Positions 10,893 to 23,595 of a stretch of DNA of 64,000 nt are shown one piece after another. The notes under the pieces are model-generated. The model had not been told where the DNA came from and did not search any database. It saw only the letters and a program-made list of their open reading frames with translations. This DNA is from Tetragonia tetragonoides (taxonomy: Eukaryota > Streptophyta > Magnoliopsida > Caryophyllales > Aizoaceae), in assembly GCA_038025085.1 (NCBI GenBank), contig CM076146.1, positions 21,957,001 through 22,021,000 of the forward strand, written 5' to 3'. Position numbers and translations under genes: made by a program. The first letter of the stretch is position 1; each line of letters begins with the position of its first letter.

Positions 10893-13800
10893 TGAGTTCT
10901 TTTGTGTTGTATATTAAGAGAAATCATCCAAATACTTTGTTTGCACTTATTTGAGTGTGAAACTACACCTAGGATGTTTACAGTTACAAACAAGCTTCAA
11001 CTCAAGCTTTTGAATGCATTTACGCGTTTTAAAAGCTCATACGAGTAGGCTGAAAGAGATTGAGTTCTGTTGTGTTTTATATTAAGAGAAAGCATCCAAA
11101 TAATTTGTTTGCATTTATTTGAGTGTGAAACTACACCTAGGATGTTTACAGTTAGAAACAAGCTTCAACTCAAGCTTTTGAATGCATTTACGCGCTTTAA
11201 AAGCTCATACGAGGAGGGTGAAAGAGAATTGGGTTCTTCTGTGTTGTATATTAAGAGAAAGCATCCCAATACTTTGTTTACATTCATTTGAGTGTAAAAC
11301 TACACCTAGGATGTTTACCGTTACAAACAAGCTTCAACTCAAGCTTTTGAATGCATTTACGCGTTTTAACAGCTCTTACGACTAGGGTGATAGAAATTGA
11401 GTTCTTTTCTGTTTTATATTTAGAGAAAGCATCCAAATAATTTGTTTGCAATCATTTGAGTGTGAAACTACACCTAGGATGTTTACAGTTACAAACATGC
11501 TTCAACTCAAGCTTTTGAATGCATTTACGCGTTTTAAAAGCTCATACGAGTAGGGGGAAAGAGATTTGAGTTCTTTTGTTTTGTATATTAAGAGAAAGCA
11601 TCCAAATACTTTGTTTGCATTCATTTGAGTGTGAAACTACACCTAGGATGTTTACAAGTACAAACAAGCTTCAACTCAAGCTGTTGAATGAATTTACGCG
11701 TTTTAACAGCTCTTACGACTAGGGTGATAGAAATTGAGTTCTTTTGTGTTGTATATTAAGAGAAAGCATCCAAATACTTTGTTTGCAGTCATTTGAGTGT
11801 GAAACTACACCTAGGATGTTTAAAGTTACAAACAAGCTTCAACTCAAGCTGCTGAATGAATTAACGCGTTTTAACAGCTCTTACGACTAGGGTGATTGAA
11901 ATTGAGTTCTTTTGTGTTGTATATTAAGGGAAACCATCCAAATACTTTGTTTGCAATCATTTGAGTGTGAAACTACACCTAGGATGTTTACAGTTACAAA
12001 CAAGCATCAACTCAAGCTTTTGAATGCATTTACGCGTTTTAAAAGCTCATACGGGTAGGGTGAAAGAGATTTGGGTTCTTTTGTGTTGTATATTAAGAGA
12101 AAGCATCCAAATACTTTGTTTGCAATCATTTGAGTGTGAAACTATACCTAGAATGTTTACAGTTACAAACAAGCTTCAACTTAAGCTTTTGAATGCATTA
12201 CGCGTTTTAAAGCTCATACGAGTAGGGTGAAAGAGATTTGAGTTCTTTTGTGTTGTATATTAAGAGAAAGCATCCAAATACTTTGTTTGCATTCATTTGA
12301 GTGTGAAACTATACCTAGGATGTTTACAGTCACAAACAAGCTTCAACTCAAGCTTCTGAATGCATTTACGCGTTTTAAAAGCTCATACGAGTGGGGTGAA
12401 AGAGATTTGAATTCTTTTGTGTTGTAAATTAAGAGAAAGCATCCAAATACGTTTTTTTCATTCATTTGAGTGTAAAACTACACCTAGGATGTTTACAAGT
12501 ACAAACAAGCTTCAACTCAAGCTGCTGAATGAATTTACGCGTTTTAACAGCTCTTACGACTAGGGTGATAGAAATTGAGTTCTTTTGTGTTGTATATTAA
12601 GAGAAAGCATCCAAATACTTTGTTTGCTTTCATTTGAGTGTGAAATTACACCTAGGATGTTTACAGTTACAAACAAGCTTCAACTCAAGCTGCTGAATGA
12701 ATTTACGCGTTTTAACAGCTCTTACGACTAGGGTGATAGAAATTGAGTTCTTTTGTGTTGTATATTTAGAGAAAGAATCGAAATAATTTGTTTGCAATCA
12801 TTTGAGTGTGAAACTACACCTAGGATGTTTACCGTTACAAACAAGCTTCAACTCAAGCTTTTGAATGCATTTACGCGTTTTAAAAGCTCATACGAGTAGG
12901 GTGAAGGAGATTTGAGTTCTTTTGTGTTGTATACTAAGAGAAAGCATCCAAATACTTTGTTTGCAATCATTTGAGTGTGAAACTATACCTAGGATGTTTA
13001 CAGTTACAAACAAGCTTCAACTCAAGCTTTTGAATGCATTTACGCGTTTTAAAAGCTCATACGAGTAGGGTGAAAGAGATTTGAGTTCTTTTGTGTTGTA
13101 TATTAAGAGAAAGCATCCAAATACTTTGTTTGCATTCATTTGAGTGTGAAACTACACCTAGGATGTTTACAAGTACAAACAAGCTTCAACTCAAGCTGCT
13201 GAATGAATTTACGCGTTTTAACAGCTCTTACGACTAGGGTGATAGAAATTGAGTTCTTTTGTGTTGTATATTAAGAGAAAGCATCCAAATACTTTGTTTG
13301 CAATCATTTGAGTGTGAAACTACACCTAGGATGTTTACAGTTACAAACAAGCTTCAACTCAAGCTTTTGAATGCATTTACGCGTTTTAAAAGCTCATACG
13401 AGTAGGGTGAAAGAGATTTGAGTTCTTCTGTGTTGTATATTAAGAGAAAGCATCCAAATACTTTGTTTGCATTCATTTGAGTGTGAAACTATACCTAGGA
13501 TGTTTACAGTTACAAACAAGCTTCAACTCAAGCTTTTGAATGCATTTACGCGTTTTAAAAGCTCATACGAGTAGGGTGAAAGAGATTTGGGTTCTTTTGT
13601 GTTGTATATTAAGAGAAAGCATCCAAATACTGTGTTTGCAATCATTTGAGTGTGAAACTACACCTACGATGTTTACAAGTACAAACAAGCTTCAACTCAA
13701 GCTGTTGAATGAATTTACGCGTTTTAACAGCTCTTACGACTAGGGCGATAGAAATTGAGTTCTTTTGTGTTGTATATTAAGAGAAAGCATCCAAATACTT

Positions 13801-15610
13801 TGTTTGCAATCATTTGAGTGTGAAACTACACCTAGGATGTTTACAGTTACAAACAAGCTTCAACTCAAGCTGTTGAATGAATTTACGCGTTTTAACAGCT
13901 CTTACGACTAGGGTGATAGAAATTGAGTTCTTTTGTGTTGTATATTAAGAGAAAGCATCCAAATATTTTGTTTGCATTTATTTGAGTGTGAAACTACACC
14001 TAGGATGTTTACAGTTACAAACAAGCTTCAACTCAAGCTTTTGAATGCATTTACGCGTTTTAAAAGCTCATACGAGTAGGGTGAAAGAGATTTGAGTTCT
14101 TTTGTGTTGTATATTAAGAGAAAGCATCCAAATACTTTGTTTGCATTCATTTGAGTGTGAAACTATACCTAGGATGTTTACAGTCACAAACAAGCTTCAA
14201 CTCAAGCTTCTGAATGCATTTACGCGTTTTAAAAGCTCATACGAGTATGGTGAAAGAGATTTGAGTTCTTTTGTGTTGTATATTAAGAGAAAGCATCTAA
14301 ATACGTTGTTTTCATTAATTTGAGTGTAAAACTACACCTAGGATGTTTACAAGTACAAACAAGCTTCAACTGAAGCTGCTGAATGAATTTACGCGTTTTA
14401 ACAGCTCTTACGACTAGGGTGATAGAAATTGAGTTCTTTTGTGTTGTATATTAAGAGAAAGCATCCAAATACTTTGTTTGCTTTCATTTGAGTGTGAAAT
14501 TACACCTAGGATGTTTACAGTTACAAACAAGCTTCAACTCAAGCTGCTGAATGAATTTACGCGTTTTAACAGCTCTTACGACTAGGGTGATAGAAATTGA
14601 GTTCTTTTGTGTTGTATATTTAGAGAAAGCATCCAAAAAATTTGTTTGCAATCATTTGAGTGTGAAACTACACCTAGGATGTTTACAGTTACAAACAAGC
14701 TTCAACTCAAGCTTTTGAATGCATTTACGCGTTTTAAAAGCTTATACGAGTAGGGTGAAAGAGATTTGAGTTCTTTTGTGTTGTATATTAAGAGAGAGTA
14801 TCCAAATACTTTGTTTGCATACATTTGAGTGTGAAATTATACCTAGGATGTTTACAGTTACAAACAAGCTTCAACTCAAGCTTTTGAATGCATTTACGCG
14901 TTTTAAAAGCTCATACGAGTAGGGGGAAAGAGATTTGAGTTCTTTTGTGTTGTATATTAAGAGAAAGCATCCTGATACTTTGTTTGCATTCATTTGAGTG
15001 TGAAACTACACCTAGGATGTTTACAAGTACAAACAAGCTTCAACTCAAGCTGTTGAATGAATTTACGCGTTTTAACAGCTCTTACGACTAGGGTGATAGA
15101 AATTGAGTTCTTTTGTGTTGTATATTAAGAGAAAGCATCCAAATACTTTGTTTGCAATCATTTGAGTGTGAAACTACACCTAGGATGTTTACAGTTACAA
15201 ACAAGCTTCAACTCAAGCTGCTGAATGAATTTACGCGTTTTAAAAGCTCATACGAGTAGGGTGAAAGAGATTTGAGTTCTTTTGTGTTGTATATTAAGAG
15301 AAATCATCCAAATACTTTGTTTGCAATCATTTGAGTGTGAAACTACACCTTGGATGTTTACAGTTACAAACAAGCTTCCACTCAAGCTTTTGAATGCATT
15401 TACGCGTTTTAAAAGCTCATACGAGTAGGGTGAAAGAGATTTGAGTTCTTTTGTGTTGTATATTAAGAGAAAGCATCCAAATACTTTGTTTGCATTTATT
15501 TGAGTGTGAAACTACACCTAGGATGTTTACAAGTACAAACAAGCTTCAACTCATGCTTTTGATTGTATTTACGAGTTATAAAAGCTTATAGGAGTAGGGT
15601 GAAAGAGATT
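10893..15610 (+). repeat. 28-mer repeat unit, copy 2 (4,718 bp)
   Basis: Every private mark checked in copy 1 recurs exactly 4,718 bp later: TTAACGCG near 11859, CCTACGATG near 13663, GGGCGATAG near 13743, ATCCTGATAC near 14970 and CTTCCACTC near 15378. The only difference I noticed is in copy 1 near 7896 (CCAAAAACTTTG) against CCAAATACTTTG here. After about 15610 the sequence stops matching the start of the unit. A very recent tandem duplication fits. An assembly duplication is the alternative. Confidence 0.87.
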
Positions 15611-16575
15611 TGAGTTCTTTTGTGTTGTATATTAAGAGAAAGCATCCAAATACTTTGTTTGCAATCATTTGAGTGTGAAACTACACCTACGATGTTTACA
15701 GTTACAAACAAGCTTCAACTCAAGCTTTTGAATGCATTTACGCGCTTTAAAAGCTCATACGAGTAGGGTGAAAGAGATTTGAGTTCTTTTGTGTTGTATA
15801 CTAAGAGAAAGCATCCAAATACTTTGTTTGCATTCATTTGAGTGTGAAACTAGACCTAAGATGTTTACAGTTACAAACAAGCTTCAACTCAAGCTTTTGA
15901 ATGCATTTACGCGTTTTAAAAGCTCATACGAGTAGGGTGAAAGAGATTTGAGTTCTTTTGTGTTGTATATTAAGAGAAAGCATCCAAATACTTTGTTTGC
16001 ATTCATTTGAGTGTGAAATTATACCTAGGATATTTACAGTTACAAACAAGCTTCAACTCAAGCTTTTGAATGCATTTAAGCGTTTTAAAAGCTCATACGG
16101 GTAGGGTGAAAGAGATTTGAGTTCTTCTGTGTCGTATATTAAGAGAAAGCATCCAAATACTTTTTTTGCATTCATTTGAGTGTGAAACTATACCTAGGAT
16201 GTTTACAGTTGCAAACTAGCTTCAACTCAAGCTTTTGAATGCATTTACGCGCTTTAAAAGCTCATACGAGTAGGGTGAAAGAGATTCGAGTTCTTCTGTG
16301 TCGTATATTAAGAGAAAGCATCCAAATACTTTTTTTCATTCATTTGAGTGTGAAACTATACCTAGGATGTTTACAGTTGCAAACAAGCTTCAACTCAAGC
16401 TTTTGAATGCATTTACGCGCTTTAAAAGCTCATACGAGTAGGGTGAAAGAGATTTGAGTTCTTTTGTGTTGTATATTAAGAGAAAGCATCCAAATACTTT
16501 GTTTGAAATCATTTGAGTGTGAAACTACACCTAAGATGTTTACAGTTGCAAACAAGCTTCAACTCAAGCTTTTGA
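15611..16575 (+). repeat. irregular stretch with CpG-richer F monomers
   Basis: This mosaic of class A monomers introduces the variant called F here: GATTCGAG, TTCTGTGTCG and TTTTTTTGCATTC, with GTTGCAAAC in the following monomer. F marks begin at 16281 and 16618, 337 bp apart, and the first has lost one base of TTTGCATTC. F monomers gain two CpGs over the class A consensus. The same F marks are a component of the 10-mer HOR that follows. Confidence 0.8.
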
Positions 16576-18092
16576 ATGCATTTACGCGTTTTAAAAGCTC
16601 ATACGAGTAGGGTGAAAGAGATTCGAGTTCTTCTGTGTCGTATATTAAGAGAAAGCATCCAAATACTTTTTTTGCATTCATTTGAGTGTGAAACTATACC
16701 TAGGATGTTTACAGTTGCAAACAAGCTTCAACTCAAGCTTTTGAATGCATTTACGCGCTTTAAAAGCTCATACGAGTAGGGTGAAAGAGATTTGAGTTCT
16801 TTTGTGTTGTATATTAAGAGAAAGCATCCAAATACTTTGTTTGCAATCATTTGAGTGTGAAACTACACCTAAGATGTTTACAGTTACAAACAAGCTTCAA
16901 CTCAAGCTGCTGAATGAATTTACGCGTTTTAACAGCTCTTACGACTAGGGTGAAAGAAATTGAGTTCTGTTGTGTTGTATTTTAAGAGAAAGCATCCAAA
17001 TAATTTGTTTGCATTTATTTGAGTGTGAAACTACACCTAGGATGTTTACAGTTACAAACAAGCTTCAACTCAAGCTTTTGAATGCATTTACGCGTTTTAA
17101 AAGCTCATACGAGTAGGGTGAAAGAGAGTTGAGTTCTTTTGTGTTGTATATTAAGAGAAATCATCCAAATACTTTGTTTGCATTTATTTGAGTGTGAAAC
17201 TACACCTAGGATGTTTACAGTTACAAACAAGCTTCAACTCAAGCTTTTGAATGCATTTACGCGTTTTAAAAGCTCATACGAGTAGGGTGAAAGAGATTGA
17301 GTTCTGTTGTGTTGTATATTAAGAGAAAGCATCCAAATAATTTGTTTGCATTTATTTGAGTGTGAAACTACACCTAGGATGTTTACAGTTAGAAACAAGC
17401 TTCAACTCAAGCTTTTGAATGCATTTACGCGCTTTAAAAGCTCATACGAGGAGGGTGAAAGAGAATTGGGTTCTTCTGTGTTGTATATAAAGAGAAAGCA
17501 TCCCAATACTTTGTTTACATTCATTTGAGTGTAAAACTACACCTAGGATGTTTACCGTTACAAACAAGCTTCAACTCAAGCTTTTGAATGCATTTACGCG
17601 TTTTAACAGCTCTTACGACTAGGGTGATAGAAATTGAGTTCTTTTGTGTTTTATATTTAGAGAAAGCATCCAAATTATTTGTTTGCAATCATTTGAGTGT
17701 GAAACTACACCTAGGATGTTTACAGTTACAAACATGCTTCAACTCAAGCTTTTGAATGCATTTACGCGTTTTAAAGCTCATACGAGTAGGGTGAAAGAGA
17801 TTTGAGTTCTTTTGTGTTGTATATTAAGAGAAAGCATCCAAATACTTTGTTTGCATTCATTTGAGTGTGAAATTATACCTAGGATGTTTACAGTTACAAA
17901 CAAGCTTCAACTCAAGCTTTTGAATGCATTTACGCGTTTTAAAAGCTCATACGAGTAGGGTGAAAGAGATTTGAGTTCTTTTGTGTTGTATATTAAGAGA
18001 AAGCATCCAAATACTTTGTTTGCAATCATTTGAGTGTGAAACTACACCTAGCATGTTTACAGTTACAAACAAGCTTCAACTCAAGCTTTTGA
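16576..18092 (+). repeat. 10-mer HOR, unit 1 (nine-monomer variant, 1,517 bp)
   Basis: This matches the next two units but lacks one class B monomer, the ACAACTAC/GCTGTTG copy present near 18390 in unit 2. It goes straight from the F pair to the CCTAAGATG class B monomer. Order in the unit: F monomer, GTTGCAAAC monomer, class B with GAAAGAAATTGAG and TATTTTAAGAG, the AGAGTTGAG monomer, the AGATTGAG/TCTGTTG monomer, the CGAGGAGGG/CATCCCAAT monomer, the GTAAAACTAC chimera, and class A copies, one of them shortened at TTTTAAAGCTC. Confidence 0.82.
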
Positions 18093-21000
18093 ATGTATTT
18101 ACGCGTTTTAAAAGCTCATACGAGTAGGGTGAAAGAGATTCGAGTTCTTCTGTGTCGTATATTAAGAGAAAGCATCCAAATACTTTTTTTGCATTCATTT
18201 GAGTGTGAAACTATACCTAGGATGTCTACAGTTGCAAACAAGCTTCAACTCAAGCTTTTGAATGCATTTACGCGCTTTAAAAGCTCATACGAGTAGGGTG
18301 AAAGAGATTTGAGTTCTTTTGTGTTGTATATTAAGAGAAAGCATCCAAATACTTTGTTTGCATTCATTTGAGTGTGAAACTACACCTAGGATGTTTACAA
18401 CTACAAACAAGCTTCAACTCAAGCTGTTGAATGAATTTACGCGTTTTAACAGCTCTTACGACTAGGGTGATAGAAATTGAGTTCTTTTGTGTTGTATATT
18501 AAGAGAAAGCATCCAAATACTTTGTTTGCAATCATTTGAGTGTGAAACTACACCTAAGATATTTACAGTTACAAACAAGCTTCAACTCAAGCTGCTGAAT
18601 GAATTTACGCGTTTTAACAGCTCTTACGACTAGGGTGAAAGAAATTGAGTTCTGTTGTGTTGTATTTTAAGAGAAAGCATCCAAATAATTTGTTTGCATT
18701 TATTTGAGTGTGAAACTACACCTAGGATGTTTACAGTTACAAACAAGCTTCAACTCAAGCTTTTGAATGCATTTACGCGTTTTAAAAGCTCATACGAGTA
18801 GGGTGAAAGAGAGTTGAGTTCTTTTGTGTTGTATATTAAGAGAAATCATCCAAATACTTTGTTTGCATTTATTTGAGTGTGAAACTACACCTAGGATGTT
18901 TACAGTTACAAACAAACTTCAACTCAAGCTTTTGAATGCATTTACGCGTTTTAAAAGCTTATACGAGTAGGGTGAAAGAGATTGAGTTCTGTTGTGTTGT
19001 ATATTAAGAGAAAGCATCCAAATAATTTGTTTGCATTTATTTGAGTGTGAAACTACACCTAGGATGTTTACAGTTAGAAACAAGCTTCAACTCAAGCTTT
19101 TGAATGCATTTACGCGCTTTAAAAGCTCATACGAGGAGGGTGAAAGAGAATTGGGTTCTTCTGTGTTGTATATAAAGAGAAAGCATCCCAATACTTTGTT
19201 TACATTCATTTGAGTGTAAAACTACACCTAGGATGTTTACCGTTACAAACAAGCTTCAACTCAAGCTTTTGAATGCATTTACGCGTTTTAACAGCTCTTA
19301 CGACTAGGGTGATAGAAATTGAGTTCTTTTGTGTTTTATATTTAGAGAAAGCATCCAAATAATTTGTTTGCAATCATTTGAGTGTGAAACTACACCTAGG
19401 ATGTTTACAGTTACAAACATGCTTCAACTCAAGCTTTTGAATGCATTTACGCGTTTTAAAGCTCATACGAGTAGGGTGAAAGAGATTTGAGTTCTTTTGT
19501 GTTTAATATTAAGAGAAAGCATCCAAATACTTTGTTTGCATTCATTTGAGTGTGAAATTATACCTAGGATGTTTACAGTTACAAACAAGCTTCAACTCAA
19601 GCTTTTGAATGCATTTACGCGTTTTAAAAGCTCATACGAGTAGGGTGAAAGAGATTTGAGTTCTTTTGTGTTGTATATTAAGAGAAAGCATCCAAATACT
19701 TTGTTTGCAATCATTTGAGTGTGAAACTACACCTAGGATGTTTACAGTTACAAACAAGCTTCAACTCAAGCTTTTGAATGTATTTACGCGTTTTAAAAGC
19801 TCATACGAGTAGGGTGAAAGAGATTCGAGTTCTTCTGTGTCGTATATTAAGAGAAAGCATCCAAATACTTTTTTTGCATTCATTTGAGTGTGAAACTATA
19901 CCTAGGATGTTTACAGTTGCAAACAAGCTTCAACTCAAGCTTTTGAATGCATTTACGCGCTTTAAAAGCTCATACGAGTAGGGTGAAAGAGATTTGAGTT
20001 CTTTTGTGTTGTATATTAAGAGAAAGCATCCAAATACTTTGTTTGCATTCATTTGAGTGTGAAACTACACCTAGGATGTTTACAACTACAAACAAGCTTC
20101 AACTCAAGCTGTTGAATGAATTTACGCGTTTTAACAGCTCTTACGACTAGGGTGATAGAAATTGAGTTCTTTTGTGTTGTATATTAAGAGAAAGCATCCA
20201 AATACTTTGTTTGCAATCATTTGAGTGTGAAACTACACCTAAGATATTTACAGTTACAAACAAGCTTCAACTCAAGCTGCTGAATGAATTTACGCGTTTT
20301 AACAGCTCTTACGACTAGGGTGAAAGAAATTGAGTTCTGTTGTGTTGTATTTTAAGAGAAAGCATCCAAATAATTTGTTTGCATTTATTTGAGTGTGAAA
20401 CTACACCTAGGATGTTTACAGTTACAAACAAGCTTCAACTCAAGCTTTTGAATGCATTTACGCGTTTTAAAAGCTCATACGAGTAGGGTGAAAGAGAGTT
20501 GAGTTCTTTTGTGTTGTATATTAAGAGAAATCATCCAAATACTTTGTTTGCATTTATTTGAGTGTGAAACTACACCTAGGATGTTTACAGTTACAAACAA
20601 GCTTCAACTCAAGCTTTTGAATGCATTTACGCGTTTTAAAAGCTCATACGAGTAGGGTGAAAGAGATTGAGTTCTGTTGTGTTGTATATTAAGAGAAAGC
20701 ATCCAAATAATTTGTTTGCATTTATTTGAGTGTGAAACTACACCTAGGATGTTTACAGTTAGAAACAAGCTTCAACTCAAGCTTTTGAATGCATTTACGC
20801 GCTTTAAAAGCTCATACGAGGAGGGTGAAAGAGAATTGGGTTCTTCTGTGTTGTATATTAAGAGAAAGCATCCCAATACTTTGTTTACATTCATTTGAGT
20901 GTAAAACTACACCTAGGATGTTTACCGTTACAAACAAGCTTCAACTCAAGCTTTTGAATGCATTTACGCGTTTTAACAGCTCTTACGACTAGGGTGATAG

Positions 21001-21555
21001 AAATTGAGTTCTTTTGTGTTTTATATTTAGAGAAAGCATCCAAATAATTTGTTTGCAATCATTTGAGTGTGAAACTACACCTAGGATGTTTACAGTTACA
21101 AACATGCTTCAACTCAAGCTTTTGAATGCATTTACGCGTTTTAAAGCTCATACGAGTAGGGTGAAAGAGATTTGAGTTCTTTTGTGTTGTATATTAAGAG
21201 AAAGCATCCAAATACTTTGTTTGCATTCATTTGAGTGTGAAATTATACCTAGGATGTTTACAGTTACAAACAAGCTTCAACTCAAGCTTTTGAATGCATT
21301 TACGAGTTTTAAAAGCTTATACGAGTAGGGTGAAAAAGATTTGAGTTCTTTTGTGTTGTATATTAAGAGAAAGCATCCAAATACTTTGTTTGCAATCATT
21401 TGAGTGTGAAACTACACCTAGGATGTTTACAGTTACAAACAAGCTTCAACTTAAGCTTTTGAATGCATTTACGCGTTTTAAAAGCTCATACGAGTAGGGT
21501 GAAAGAGATTCGAGTTCTTCTGTGTCGTATATTAAGAGAAAGCATCCAAATACTT
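18093..21555 (+). repeat. 10-mer HOR, 1,685 bp, units 2 and 3
   Basis: Unit 2 is 18093-19777 and unit 3 is 19778-21462, with the start of a fourth copy to about 21555. The offset is exactly 1,685 bp at every mark tested: the F monomer, CCTAAGATATTT, TATTTTAAGAG, TCTGTTGTG and CGAGGAGGG. Few differences are visible, such as GATGTCTAC near 18230, GTTTAATATT near 19500, and TATAAAGAG near 19150 against TATTAAGAG near 20850. Units 1 and 2 share TATAAAGAG, so their spread history can be ordered. Confidence 0.86.
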
Positions 21556-23589
21556 TGTTTGCATTCCTTTGAGTGTGAAACTACACCTTGGATGTTTACA
21601 ACTACAAACAAGCTTCAACTCAAGCTGTTGAATGAATTTACGCGTTTTAACAGCTCTTACGACTAGGGTGATAGAAATTGAGTTCTTTTGTGTTGTATAT
21701 TAAGAGAAAGCATCCAAATACTTTGTTTGCAATCATTTGAGTGTGAAACTACACCTAAGATGTTTACAGTTACAAACAAGCTTCAACTCAAGCTGCTGAA
21801 TGAATTTACGCGTTTTAACAGCTCTTACGACTAGGGTGATTGAAATTGAGTTCTTTTGTGTTGTATATTAAGGGAAACCATCCAAATACTTTGTTTGCAA
21901 TCATTTGAGTGTGAAACTACACCTAGGATGTTTAAAGTTACAAACAAGCTTCAACTCAAGCTGCTGAATGAATTTACGCGTTTTAACAGCTCTTACGACT
22001 AGGGTGATTGAAATTGAGTTCTTTTGTGTTGTATATTAAGGGAAACCATCCAAATACTTTGTTTGCAATCATTTGAGTGTGAAACTACACCTAGGATGTT
22101 TACAGTTACAAACAAGCATCAACTCAAGCTTTTGAATGCATTTACGCGTTTTAAAAGCTCATACGGGTAGGGTGAAAGAGATTTGGGTTCTTTTGTGTTG
22201 TATATTAAGAGAAAGCATCCAAATACTTTGTTTGCAATCATTTGAGTGTGAAACTATACCTAGGATGTTTACAGTTACAAACAAGCTTCAACTCAAGCTT
22301 TTGAATGCATTACACGTTTTAAAGCTCATACGAGTAGGGTGAAAGAGATTTGAGTTCTTTTGTGTTGTATATTAAGAGAAAGCATCCAAATACTTTGTTT
22401 GCATTCATTTGAGTGTGAAACTAGACCTAAGATGTTTACAGTTACAAACAAGCTTCAACTCAAGCTTTTGAATGCATTTACGCGTTTTAAAAGCTCATAC
22501 GAGTAGGGTGAAAGAGATTTGAGTTCTTTTGTGTTGTATATTAAGAGAAAGCATCCAAATACTTTGTTTGCATTCATTTGAGTGTGAAATTATACCTAGG
22601 ATATTTACAGTTACAAACAAGCTTCAACTCAAGCTTTTGAATGCATTTAAGCGTTTTAAAAGCTCATACGGGTAGGGTGAAAGAGATTTGAGTTCTTCTG
22701 TGTTGTATATTAAGAGAAAGCATCCAAATACTTTGTTTGCATTCATTAGAGTGTGAAACTACACCTAGGATGTTTACAAGTACAAACAAGCTTCAACTCA
22801 AGCTGCTGAATGAATTTACGCGTTTTAACAGCTCTTACGACTAGGGTGATAGAAATTGAGTTCTTTTGTGTTGTATATTTAGAGAAAGCATCGAAATAAT
22901 TTGTTTGCATTCATTTGAGTGTGAAATTACACCTAGGATGTTTACCGTTACAACCAAGCTTCAACTCAAGCTGCTGAATGAATTTACGCGTTTTAACAGC
23001 TCTTACGACTAGGGTGATAGAAATTGAGTTCTTTTGTGTTGTATATTTAGAGAAAGCATCGAAATAATTTGTTTGCATTCATTTGAGTGTGAAACTACAC
23101 CTAGGATGTTTACAGTTACAAACAAGCTTCAACTCAAGCTTTTGAATGCATTTACGCGTTTTAAAAGCTCATACGAGTAGGGTGAAAGAGATTTGAGTTC
23201 TTTTGTGTTGTATATTAAGAGAAAGCATCCAAATACTTTGTTTGCATTCATTTGAGTGTGAAACTAGACCTAAGATGTTTACAGTTACAAACAAGCTTCA
23301 ACTCAAGCTTTTGAATGCATTTAAGCGTTTTAAAAGCTCATACGAGTAGGGTGAAACAGATTTGAGTTCTTTTGTGTTGTATATTAAGAGAAAGCATCCA
23401 AATACTTTGTTTGCATTCATTTGAGTGTGAAACTACACCTAGGATGTTTACAGTTACAAACAAGCTTCAACTCAAGCTTTTGAATGCATTTACGCGTTTT
23501 AAAAGCTCATACGAGTAGGGTGAAAGAGATTTGAGTTCTTTTGTGTTGTATATTAAGAGAAAGCATCCAAATACTTTGTTTGCATTCAT
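21556..23589 (+). repeat. irregular stretch with two class B tandem pairs
   Basis: A class B pair at 21743-21910 and 21911-22078 shares GATTGAAATTGAG and AAGGGAAACC. A second pair at 22753-22920 and 22921-23088 shares GCATCGAAATAATTTG. Each looks like a single-monomer duplication. Around 22136-22400 the sequence resembles the shortened-monomer block of the 9-mer HOR at 5791, with GCATTACACG as a private change. The rest is near-consensus class A. Confidence 0.8.
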
Positions 23590-23595
23590 TTGAGT
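23427..23595 (+). repeat. class A monomer (169 bp), reference copy
   Basis: This copy carries the commonest base at essentially every position and can serve as the class A reference. In order it holds CCTAGG (positions 12-17), a 12-bp imperfect direct repeat starting CAAGCTT (35-41 and 47-53), ATGCAT, ACGCGT, TTTTAAAA (71-78), CTCATACGAG (80-89), the purine stretch AGGGTGAAAGAGA, then GTTGTATATTAAGAG and a T-rich end. Three CpGs lie within 21 bp (positions 67, 69 and 86). Class A makes up most of the array, with variants at recurrent sites: ACTAC/ATTAT/CTATA near position 8, TCTTTT/TCTTCT near 113, and GCATTC/GCAATC/GCATTT near 157. Confidence 0.95.
23475..23507. other. dyad (inverted repeat) inside the class A monomer
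   Basis: The arms AGCTTTT (23475-23481) and AAAAGCT (23501-23507) are perfect inverted complements around a 19-bp interval that itself contains ATGCAT, ACGCGT and part of TTTTAAAA. The same element recurs in most class A monomers at monomer positions 49-55 and 75-81. A few copies with GCTTATACG (for example near 2104 and 3116) extend the stem to 8 bp. Copies with GCTTCTG lose one pair. Dyad-rich satellites have been proposed to favour non-B DNA at centromeres lacking CENP-B boxes; a role here is inference. Confidence 0.75.

Noticed and set aside
23540..23556. TATA-box-like TTGTATATTAAG as a promoter
   Set aside because: It is present in nearly every monomer and no downstream gene exists. Satellite transcription is possible but the sequence alone does not support a promoter call.
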